The notes under the pieces were generated by a model that was not told the DNA's origin, did no database searches, and was given only the letters and a program-made list of their open reading frames with translations. Made by a program: the position numbers and the translations under genes. 64,000 nt of DNA from Paracoccus sp. S-4012 (GTDB lineage Bacteria > Pseudomonadota > Alphaproteobacteria > Rhodobacterales > Rhodobacteraceae), in assembly GCF_009674885.1 (NCBI RefSeq), contig NZ_WKKA01000012.1, positions 28,403-92,402 on the forward strand, written 5' to 3'. How positions within the stretch are numbered: the stretch's first letter is position 1; each line of letters starts with the position of its first letter. Shown here one piece after another: positions 37,976 to 45,771 of the stretch.

Positions 37976-38593
37976 ATGCGCCTCACCCGCCTTGCGCGCC
38001 TGGCGGCCCTGCCGCTGGCGTTGCTCGCCCTCGCGGCCTGCGAGTCCACCACCACGACCGCCGCGATCGCGCCGGCACCGCAGGCAGCGGCGCTGTCCGA
38101 GGCGCCGCCAGCCATGCGGTGGGGCAACACCAGGGGCGGCGATGCCTGGAGGCGCGAGGTGCTGGCGGCGCTCGACGCCGATGGCGTCAACCTGATCCAG
38201 CGGGTGCCCGGCGACGTGGCCAGCTTCTGCCCCGGTTTCGCCAGCGCCGAGCCGCATGAGCGCAAGGCCTTCTGGGCCGGGCTCCTCAGCTCGCTCGCCA
38301 AGCACGAGAGCACCTGGAACCCGCAGGCCAGGGGCGGCGGCGGCAAGTGGCTGGGGCTGATGCAGATCGCGCCCGCCACCTGGCGCGGGTATGGCTGCAC
38401 CGGCGAAATCCTCGACGGCGGCGACAACCTGAGCTGCGCGGTCAGGATCATGAACAAGCAGGTGGGCCGCGACGGCGTGATCGCCGGGGGCGGCAAGCAT
38501 GGCGTCGGCCGCGACTGGGCGCCGATGCGCTCGGCCTCGAAGCGCGCCGACATCGCCGGCTGGACCAAGGCGCAGTCCTACTGCCAGGGCTGA
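37976..38593 (+). CDS. Putative lipoprotein with transglycosylase SLT-like domain
   Basis: Predicted outer- or inner-membrane lipoprotein, 205 residues, with a lysozyme-like murein lytic transglycosylase fold. The signal [20 protein letters not shown] ends in a lipobox with Cys22 (ALAAC). After a low-complexity linker, the catalytic Glu lies in [13 protein letters not shown], followed by [18 protein letters not shown], which is the SLT GLMQI motif, and by [13 protein letters not shown]. Cys residues (FCPGF, YGCTG, LSCAV, YCQG) may form disulfides. ATG 37976 is preferred to GTG 37958 because it begins a proper signal and has GGAG upstream. Divergent from gatB. Confidence 0.83.
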   Translation: MRLTRLARLAALPLALLALAACESTTTTAAIAPAPQAAALSEAPPAMRWGNTRGGDAWRREVLAALDADGVNLIQRVPGDVASFCPGFASAEPHERKAFWAGLLSSLAKHESTWNPQARGGGGKWLGLMQIAPATWRGYGCTGEILDGGDNLSCAVRIMNKQVGRDGVIAGGGKHGVGRDWAPMRSASKRADIAGWTKAQSYCQG

Positions 38594-38666
38594 CACCGGC
38601 CTCTCCTCCCGGTGCGGGGATCGGCACCGTCATGTGGTCGACCGCGGCGCTGCTGATTCGCGGCGT

Positions 38667-39044
38667 CTAGCCGCCCGGCACGGCGACGCCGCCCTGATCC
38701 AGCAGCCGCCCGATCATCGGCCAGAAGAAATCCCGGCCCGCATAGCCCTCGATCCGGCCCAGCTCGATGCCGTCGCGCAACAGCACGAAGGTCGGCGTCA
38801 GCACCGGCATCCGGTCGAGGGCGAGGCCGTCGGGGAACGGCCCGTCGATGTCCACAATCGCCAGCGGCGCGGCCTTCCCATCGGGGTTGCGGGCATAGGC
38901 GGGCAGGATCTCGCGCTTCCATTGCGCGCAGTAGATGCAGCCCGCGCGGTCGAGCATCAGCAGGCGGATGCCCTCGTCCACCGGCGCTTCGGCGGCGGCG
39001 GGGAAGGCGAGGAGGGCGGCGGCGAGGAGGGCGGGCCGAAACAT
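38667..39044 (-). CDS. Secreted thioredoxin-like protein
   Basis: Small periplasmic thioredoxin-fold protein, 125 residues. A signal peptide (MFRPALLAAALLAFPAAAEA) precedes LLMLDRAGCIYCAQWKREIL, whose CIYC motif is the redox site (Cys36 and Cys39). The cis-proline region is VLTPTFVLLRDG, then IEGYAGRDFFW. The domain is minimal compared with full thioredoxins and resembles SoxW/regulatory-protein thioredoxins of Rhodobacterales. Partner unknown. Start ATG 39044; the long frame continuing to 40175 is antisense to meaB. It is tail-to-tail with the lipoprotein gene. Confidence 0.85.
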   Translation of the reverse strand: MFRPALLAAALLAFPAAAEAPVDEGIRLLMLDRAGCIYCAQWKREILPAYARNPDGKAAPLAIVDIDGPFPDGLALDRMPVLTPTFVLLRDGIELGRIEGYAGRDFFWPMIGRLLDQGGVAVPGG

Positions 39045-39140
39045 GCGCCCGAGGCTAGCACCCGCGGCGCGGACGGCAAGCCGGTGGACAGCTGCGGCGC
39101 CCGCCACTACTCCGGCGGGGTCATTCCCCCGGGTCCGACC

Positions 39141-40112
39141 ATGCATGACCTCGCCCCCGCCCTCGCCACTGGCGACCGCCGCGCCCTCGCCCGCGCGATC
39201 ACGCTGATCGAGAGCACGCGCCCCGACCACCGGGCCGCGGCGGTGGCGCTGCTGGCCGCGCTGCCCCGGCGCGAGGCGCTGCGGATCGGGCTTTCGGGCA
39301 CGCCCGGCGTCGGCAAATCCACCTTCATCGAGGCCTTCGGGCTGATGCTGGTGGGGCAGGGGCTGCGCGTCGCCGTCCTCGCCGTGGACCCGTCCTCGGC
39401 CCGCTCCGGCGGCTCGATCCTGGGCGACAAGACGCGGATGGAGCACCTCTCGCGCGAGCCGCGGGCCTTCATCCGCCCCTCGCCCAGCCGGGCCGAACTT
39501 GGCGGCGTCGCCCGGCGGACGCGTGAGACGGTGCGCCTCTGCGAGGCGGCGGGCTTCGACGTGGTGCTGGTCGAGACGGTGGGCGTCGGCCAGTCCGAGA
39601 CGCTGGTCGCGGACATGACCGACCTCTTCGTGCTGCTGCTCGCCCCCGCGGGCGGCGACGAGTTGCAGGGGGTCAAGCGGGGCATCATGGAGATGGCCGA
39701 CCTGATCCTCGTCAACAAGGCCGATGGCGAGCTGCTGGCGACGGCGCGGCGGACGGTCTCCGACTATGCCGGGGCGCTGCGGCTGCTCAGGCGCCGGCCG
39801 CAGGATCCGAAGGGGTTCCCGAAGGCAATGCCGGTTTCGGCGACCGAAGGGACCGGGCTGGCGGAGGCCTGGGGCGAGATGCAGGCCCTGACCGACTGGC
39901 GCCGCGAGCACGGGCATTTCGACGCCCACCGGGCCGAGCAGGCGCGCCGCTGGTTCGAGGCCGAGGTGCGCGCCGGGCTGCTGGCGCGGCTGGCGACCGG
40001 ACCGGCGCGGGCCGCGATGGCGCGGCTGGGCGCGGCGGTGGAGGCCGGCGAGGCCGATCCAGTGGCAGCGGCGGCGGAGATGCTGGGGCAGATGGCGGAC
40101 TTGTCGGAATAG
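39141..40112 (+). CDS. meaB: Methylmalonyl-CoA mutase-associated GTPase MeaB
   Basis: G3E-family GTPase chaperone that loads adenosylcobalamin into, and protects, methylmalonyl-CoA mutase or related mutases. The 323-residue product has Walker A LSGTPGVGKSTFIEA, the switch region VDPSSARSGGSILGDKTRM, VETVGVGQSE (Walker B-like), and the base-recognition LVNKADGE. ATG 39141 starts the family's normal N-terminus (MHDLAPALATGDRRALARAI). The mutase genes are not in the window. Together with nrdJ it indicates that cobalamin-dependent enzymes are important in this organism. Confidence 0.94.
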   Translation: MHDLAPALATGDRRALARAITLIESTRPDHRAAAVALLAALPRREALRIGLSGTPGVGKSTFIEAFGLMLVGQGLRVAVLAVDPSSARSGGSILGDKTRMEHLSREPRAFIRPSPSRAELGGVARRTRETVRLCEAAGFDVVLVETVGVGQSETLVADMTDLFVLLLAPAGGDELQGVKRGIMEMADLILVNKADGELLATARRTVSDYAGALRLLRRRPQDPKGFPKAMPVSATEGTGLAEAWGEMQALTDWRREHGHFDAHRAEQARRWFEAEVRAGLLARLATGPARAAMARLGAAVEAGEADPVAAAAEMLGQMADLSE

Positions 40113-40173
40113 CCGCCCGATTCGACGCCGCCTCGGCCTCGCGAATCGGGCAGGATGGGGGCAAGTTGCACGC

Positions 40174-41232
40174 ATGGAGCGGACCCCGATGCTCGACCTT
40201 CCCGACCCCGAACGGCTCTATGCCGCGCTTGTCGCCCGCGACGCCTCGATGGAGGGGCGGGCGCTCGTCGGCGTCACCACCACTGGCATCTTCTGCCGCC
40301 TGACCTGCCCGGCGCGCAAGCCGCGGCCCGAGCACTGCCGCTGGTTCGACGGTGCGGCCGCGGCGGTCGCGGCGGGCTTCCGCCCCTGCCGCCGCTGCCA
40401 TCCGCTTGGCCCGCAGGCCGAGGGAGACGCTACGGTGCAGCGCCTGCTCGCCGCGCTGCGCGATGATCCCGGCCGCCGCTGGACCGAGGGCGATGTCGCG
40501 GCGATGGGCCTTGATCCCTCCACGGCCCGCCGCGCCTTCCGGCGGCATTTCGGCGTGACCTTCCTCGACCTCGCCCGGCAGGCGCGGCTGCGCGAGGGGG
40601 TGCGGGGGCTGAAGGCGGGCGAGGCGGTGATCGGGGCGCAGCTCGACGCGGGTTTCGACAGCGCCTCGGGCTTCCGCAACGCCTTCGCGCGGCTGTTCGG
40701 GCAGCCGCCCGCGGCGATGCGGGGCGCGGCGGGGCTGCTGGCCGACTGGCTCGACACGCCGCTGGGCGGGATGATCGCGGTGGCGGATGATGACGCGCTG
40801 CACCTGCTGGAGTTCGTGGACCGTCACGCCCTGACCGCCTCGCTGCGCCGCGTCCCCGGCGCCGTCGCCCTCGGCCGCAACGCGATCATCGACCGCGCCG
40901 AGGCGGAGCTTGCCGCCTTCTTCGCCGCCCGCGAGGCGCGCTTCACCGTCCCCCTCGCGCTCCACGGCACCGCCTTCGAGCGTGAGGTCTGGGAGCGGCT
41001 GCGGACCATTCCGCCGGGCGAGACGTGGAGCTACGGCGCCCTCGCGCAGGCGATTGCGCGCCCGGCGGCCACGCGCGCCGTCGCCCGCGCCAACAGCCGC
41101 AACCACATCGCCATCATCGTGCCCTGCCACCGGGTCATCGGCGCGGACGGCAGCCTGACCGGCTACGCGGGCGGCCTCTGGCGCAAGGAGGCGCTGATCG
41201 GGATCGAGGCGCGGCTGCGCGCCGGGGCTTAG
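40174..41232 (+). CDS. ada: Ada-type methylated-DNA repair protein and regulator
   Basis: Bifunctional adaptive-response protein of 352 residues. The N-terminal Ada zinc domain has four ligands, C41 and C45 in FCRLTCPARKP and C72 and C75 in PCRRCHP; one would accept methyl groups from phosphotriesters and switch on DNA binding. An AraC-type HTH follows (about 90-175, LDPSTARRAFRRHFGVTFLD). The C-terminal O6-methylguanine methyltransferase has the PCHRVIG active site and RAVARANSRNHIAIIV. ATG 40174 is used, but ATG 40189 (five codons in), preceded by GGAG, is a good alternative. No alkB or alkA neighbour is seen. Stops of this gene and the facing hydrolase overlap. Confidence 0.93.
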   Translation: MERTPMLDLPDPERLYAALVARDASMEGRALVGVTTTGIFCRLTCPARKPRPEHCRWFDGAAAAVAAGFRPCRRCHPLGPQAEGDATVQRLLAALRDDPGRRWTEGDVAAMGLDPSTARRAFRRHFGVTFLDLARQARLREGVRGLKAGEAVIGAQLDAGFDSASGFRNAFARLFGQPPAAMRGAAGLLADWLDTPLGGMIAVADDDALHLLEFVDRHALTASLRRVPGAVALGRNAIIDRAEAELAAFFAAREARFTVPLALHGTAFEREVWERLRTIPPGETWSYGALAQAIARPAATRAVARANSRNHIAIIVPCHRVIGADGSLTGYAGGLWRKEALIGIEARLRAGA

Positions 41233-42164
41233 GCGGGCGCGAGCGGTCCGCCCGACGCCCCGCCCCGAGGCCCCCCGCGCGGGATCAGGCGCGAGAAGCG
41301 CGGCGCGCTCGCCACGGGGAGCTGGCGGCGCAGGAGCCAGAGGGGCAGGGCGGCGGGCTGGCGCAGGGCGGCGGGCTGGCGCAGGGCGGCGTGGTAAAGT
41401 TCGAACAGCCCCTCTCGCGTGTAGGGCGACCAGTGACAGACCCGCACCGCCGGGTCGGAGATGCGAAAGCCCATGCCGCGGAGCGCCGTGAGCGTGCCCG
41501 GCTGGTCGATCTGCAGGTCGAGCCAGTTCTCGCGCGGGCGGCCCAGGCCGAAGCCGACGCCGCGCTGCAGCCCGGCCGAGATCACCAGCTCCATCCCGAA
41601 CTCGTAGATGTCGTTCTCGCGGCTGGTGACGTTGATGACCTCGGCCATCATCCCCGCAGGGCTCGCGGCGGCGATCTCGGCCCGCGGCCGTAACTCGGCG
41701 GCGGCGAGCAGGATCACCCGCCCGACCGCGCCGGGCGCCACGCGGGCAAGCGCCGCGAGCGCCACCCGCGCGCCCAGCGAATGGCCGATGATGGCCACCG
41801 GCCGCCGCGCCGTCAGGGCGAGCGCGTCGATATGCGACGCGAGTTCCGCGCCCGCCCGCGCCGCCTGCGCGTAGGCGGTCCGCAGCGAGCCGCGGGCGTT
41901 CCAGCCGAAGGCCACGGCCAGCCCCTCGGCCAGCCCGTCGGGCTGGCGGAACCCAAGCGCGCGCGGCCAGGAGATCGCGTGGCGCGAGCCCGGCGCCGGG
42001 TCGAGCGCCAGGATGTCGACATGCGGGTCGTGGAAGGGCGAGCCGGGCGAGAAGCGGAAGCCGTGGACCATGACGACCACCGGCGCGCCGACGGGCAGCG
42101 CCGCAGCCGCGGCCCAGAGACGCTCGGGCGGGGTCTGCCCCTCATTGACGATCACGAGTGCCAT
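41229..42164 (-). CDS. Alpha/beta fold hydrolase
   Basis: Predicted serine hydrolase, 311 residues, of unknown substrate. Signatures: the oxyanion segment VVVMVHGFRFSPGSP, the nucleophile elbow IIGHSLGARVALA, and a late acidic/His region (NDIYEFGMELV, VRVCHWSPYTREG). ATG 42164 gives MALVIVNEGQTPPERLWAAA. Near the C-terminus the peptide RQPAALRQPAALP is encoded by an 18-base tandem repeat (41345-41391), a likely slippage site, and the extreme C-terminus is Gly/Pro-rich. It faces ada tail-to-tail and shares a 190-base region with divergent metZ. Confidence 0.82.
   Translation of the reverse strand: MALVIVNEGQTPPERLWAAAAALPVGAPVVVMVHGFRFSPGSPFHDPHVDILALDPAPGSRHAISWPRALGFRQPDGLAEGLAVAFGWNARGSLRTAYAQAARAGAELASHIDALALTARRPVAIIGHSLGARVALAALARVAPGAVGRVILLAAAELRPRAEIAAASPAGMMAEVINVTSRENDIYEFGMELVISAGLQRGVGFGLGRPRENWLDLQIDQPGTLTALRGMGFRISDPAVRVCHWSPYTREGLFELYHAALRQPAALRQPAALPLWLLRRQLPVASAPRFSRLIPRGGPRGGASGGPLAPA
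41345..41391. repeat. 18-bp tandem repeat inside the hydrolase gene
   Basis: Unit GCAGGGCGGCGGGCTGGC is present twice in perfect tandem, followed by 11 bases of a third. It keeps the reading frame, adding QPAALR units, and could vary in number between strains. Confidence 0.85.
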
Positions 42165-42355
42165 TTGTTTCGGACTGCCGCGGGATGCCGATGCCGCCGC
42201 TGTGCCAGACGGTTGCGACACCCGCATGTCTCAAGGGTTGCAGGAAAACGACGCCGCATCGCCGGGCAAAGTTCCCGCAGACGCGGCGATCTCCTGCGAC
42301 TTGTCGCAATCCGGGCGAGGCGGTAGGGACGGGCCTTCTCCTGCCGGAGCCGCCG

Positions 42356-43534
42356 ATGTCCGACTCGTCCGCCCGCGACCTCCATCCTCGCACCCGCGCC
42401 GTCCATGCGGGCGCGCGCCGCAGCCAGTATGGCGAGCTCGCCGAGGCGATCTTCCTGACGCAGGGCTTCCAGTATCCGAGCGCCGAGGAGGCCGAGGCGC
42501 GCTTCATCCAGAGCGGCCCGGACGAGTTCATCTACGCCCGCTACGGCAACCCGACGAGCCGCATGTTCGAGGACCGGATCGCCGCGCTCGAGGGGACCGA
42601 GGACGCCTTCGCCACCGCTTCCGGGATGGCCGCGGTCAACGGCGCGTTGTTCTCGATGCTGCGGCCCGGGGACCGGGTGGTGGCGGCGCGGGCGCTGTTC
42701 GGGTCCTGCCTCTACATCCTTGAACTGCTCGACGCATTCGGGGTCACGGTGGACTATGTGGACGGCGCCGACCTGGACCAGTGGCGTGCGGCGCTCGCCA
42801 CCGCGGCCAAGGTCGTGTTCTTCGAGACGCTGGCCAACCCGACGCTGGAGATCGTGGATCTGCCTGCGGTGGCCGAGCTTGGCCATGCGGCGGGGGCGAC
42901 GGTCGTGGTGGACAACGTCTTCGCGACGCCGGTCTTCTCGCGCGCGGTGGAGCAGGGGGCCGATGTCGTGGTCTATTCGGCCACCAAGCATATCGACGGC
43001 TCGGGCCGCGCCTTGGGCGGCGTGATCTGCGGCACGCGGCAGTTCGTCCGCAAGGTGGCCGAGCCCTACATCAAGCACACCGGCGGCGCGATCAGCCCGT
43101 TCAACGCCTGGATCATGCTGAACGGCCTCGTGACGATGGACCTCCGGGTGCGGGCGCAGGCCGAGAGCGCGCGGGCCATCGCCGAGGCCCTGCACGGGCG
43201 CGACAGCGTGCGGGTGATCTATCCGGGCCTGCCGGACCATCCCCAACACGAGACCGCGATGCGCGTGATGGGGAGCGGCGGGACGATGATCGCGCTCGAC
43301 CTCGGGAGCAAGGAGGCCGCGTTCCGGGCGCTCGACCGGCTGCGGGTATGGTCGATCTCGAACAATCTCGGCGACGCCCGCTCGATCGTCACGCATCCGG
43401 CGACGACGACGCATCAGCGGCTGCCCGAGGAGGCGCGCGCGCGGCTCGGGATCGGGCCGGGGCTGATCCGCCTCTCGGTCGGGCTGGAGGACACCGGGGA
43501 CCTGATCGCCGATCTGGAGCAGGCGCTCGGCTGA
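42356..43534 (+). CDS. metZ: O-succinylhomoserine sulfhydrylase
   Basis: PLP enzyme that converts O-succinylhomoserine and sulfide to homocysteine in direct-sulfhydrylation methionine synthesis. The 392-residue product is of the Cys/Met metabolism family: IYARYGNPTSRMFEDRIAAL, ATASGMAAVNGALF, FFETLANPTLEIVD, VVDNVFATPVF and the PLP lysine in VYSATKHIDGSGRALGG. The sequence ends with LIRLSVGLEDTGDLIADLEQ. MetZ is preferred to MetB or MetC on overall similarity, but substrate choice is not certain. ATG 42356 has CGGAG upstream. I looked for SAM-II or other SAM riboswitch cores upstream and saw none, only a GC hairpin (CGCCGC...GCGGCG near 42260-42290). Confidence 0.92.
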   Translation: MSDSSARDLHPRTRAVHAGARRSQYGELAEAIFLTQGFQYPSAEEAEARFIQSGPDEFIYARYGNPTSRMFEDRIAALEGTEDAFATASGMAAVNGALFSMLRPGDRVVAARALFGSCLYILELLDAFGVTVDYVDGADLDQWRAALATAAKVVFFETLANPTLEIVDLPAVAELGHAAGATVVVDNVFATPVFSRAVEQGADVVVYSATKHIDGSGRALGGVICGTRQFVRKVAEPYIKHTGGAISPFNAWIMLNGLVTMDLRVRAQAESARAIAEALHGRDSVRVIYPGLPDHPQHETAMRVMGSGGTMIALDLGSKEAAFRALDRLRVWSISNNLGDARSIVTHPATTTHQRLPEEARARLGIGPGLIRLSVGLEDTGDLIADLEQALG

Positions 43535-43596
43535 AGGACTCGCTTCCGGCGGCAGCAGGCCCCATATCTGCCGCAACGTCACGCCGGAGGCCCCGC

Positions 43597-44559
<963 letters not shown>

Positions 44560-44574
44560 AAATCACCCGGCGGG

Positions 44575-44602
44575 TTGACGCGCCGCCGCCTCGCCCTACC
44601 TT
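44575..44602 (+). promoter_or_regulatory. Candidate promoter of the TerC-family gene
   Basis: TTGACG and TACCTT separated by 16 bases, 16 bases after the folE2 stop. It would give a leader of about 125 bases. Confidence 0.45.
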
Positions 44603-44635
44603 GCCCATGTGGACCGGGCCCCTCTGGCGATCGAC

Positions 44636-44660
44636 GCATCGTGATGTCGGACCACGATGC
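44636..44660 (+). other. Leader hairpin upstream of the TerC-family gene
   Basis: GCATCGTG pairs perfectly with CACGATGC across a nine-base loop. TerC/Alx genes in other bacteria are often controlled by the yybP-ykoY manganese riboswitch, but its conserved GGGGAGTA core is not visible here. Confidence 0.35.
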
Positions 44661-44735
44661 TGCGGCATCGTTCGGGCCTGACCGTTTCTCCACGTCACCC
44701 GTTCGCGCGCCGCGTCAACGCGAGAGAGGTGAAAC

Positions 44736-45728
44736 GTGGAAATCCTGCTGACATTGTTCCTGGGCCAGCCGCTGTGGCTGTGGCTCCTGTTCCTCACGAT
44801 GGTCGTGGTCCTGCTGGTGCTAGACCTCGGCGTGCTGAACCGCGGCAACAAGGAAATCGGGGTGCGCCGCAGCCTCATGCTGTCGGGCATGTATGTCGCC
44901 GTGGGCCTCGCCTTCGGCGGCTTCGTCTGGTGGCAGATGGGGGCCGAGCGCGCCCTCGAATACACCACCGGCTTCGTGATCGAGAAGTCGCTGGCGATGG
45001 ACAACATCTTCGTCATCGCCATGATCTTCGGCGCCCTCGCCATCCCGCGCCACCTTCAGCACCGGGTGCTGTTCTGGGGCATCCTGGGCGTGATCGTGCT
45101 GCGCGGGCTGATGATCGCCGTCGGCGCCACGCTGGTCGCGCGCTACGAATGGGTGCTGCTGATCTTCGCGGCGTTCCTGATCTTCACCGGCATCCGCATG
45201 CTGATGGACGGCGATCACGAGGAGGACCTGTCCCAGAACCGGGCGTTCCAATGGCTGCGGCGCAACCTGCGCGTGACGAACCGCCTGCACGGCGACCGTT
45301 TCTTCGTCCGACGCCAGACCCGCGAGGGGAGCCTGCTCTTCGCCACGCCGCTGTTCCTGGCGCTGGCGATGGTCGAGATCGCCGACGTGATCTTCGCGGT
45401 GGACAGCGTGCCGGCGATCTTCGCCATCACCACCGACCCCTACATCGTCTACACCTCCAACATCTTCGCGATCCTCGGCTTGCGCGCGCTCTACTTCGCG
45501 CTCGCCGCGATCCTGCACCGCTTCGCTTATCTCAAGCAGGCGCTGGCCGTGCTGCTGGTGTTCATTGGCGGCAAGGTGATCGCGGCCGAGATGCTGGGGA
45601 TCGAGAAGGTGCCGGCGCTGTTCTCGCTCTCCGTGACCTTCCTTATCCTCGGGGCGGGGATCGGCTGGTCGCTGTGGAAGACACGCCCCGGCGCCCAAGA
45701 CAGAGGGGCTGTGGCGAACAAGGGGTGA
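44736..45728 (+). CDS. TerC/Alx family integral membrane protein
   Basis: Inner-membrane protein, 330 residues with about nine hydrophobic helices, of the TerC family implicated in metal ion (manganese) efflux or metalation of exported proteins. Family features are DLGVLNRGNKEIGVRRSL, YTTGFVIEKSLAMDNIFV with the conserved acidic residue in the membrane, the mirror motif EIADVIFAVDSVPAIFAIT, and YTSNIFAILGLRALYF. A hydrophilic central loop (residues about 150-190) contains the cytosolic RRQTREGSLLF. The start is GTG 44736 with AGAGGTGA upstream. Tellurite resistance need not be its role. The leader is long and structured, so regulation by RNA or metal is possible. Confidence 0.9.
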   Translation: MEILLTLFLGQPLWLWLLFLTMVVVLLVLDLGVLNRGNKEIGVRRSLMLSGMYVAVGLAFGGFVWWQMGAERALEYTTGFVIEKSLAMDNIFVIAMIFGALAIPRHLQHRVLFWGILGVIVLRGLMIAVGATLVARYEWVLLIFAAFLIFTGIRMLMDGDHEEDLSQNRAFQWLRRNLRVTNRLHGDRFFVRRQTREGSLLFATPLFLALAMVEIADVIFAVDSVPAIFAITTDPYIVYTSNIFAILGLRALYFALAAILHRFAYLKQALAVLLVFIGGKVIAAEMLGIEKVPALFSLSVTFLILGAGIGWSLWKTRPGAQDRGAVANKG

Positions 45729-45771
45729 ACACGCCCTTTCCCTGCGCCGCGTCCCGGCCTATGTTGGGACC

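Noticed and set aside
36265..38568. gatB frame extended to 767 codons
   Set aside because: The extra 263 codons are antisense to the lipoprotein gene; GatB starts at 37779 with GGAGG.
38667..40175. Thioredoxin-like frame extended to 502 codons
   Set aside because: The extension is antisense to meaB; a clean signal peptide begins at 39044.
42165..42355. SAM-II or other SAM riboswitch upstream of metZ
   Set aside because: Neither the SAM-II pseudoknot sequence nor SAM/SAH cores are visible; only a GC-rich hairpin.
44603..44735. yybP-ykoY manganese riboswitch before the TerC-family gene
   Set aside because: The conserved GGGGAGTA loop motif and its partner are absent; kept only as an unspecified leader hairpin.
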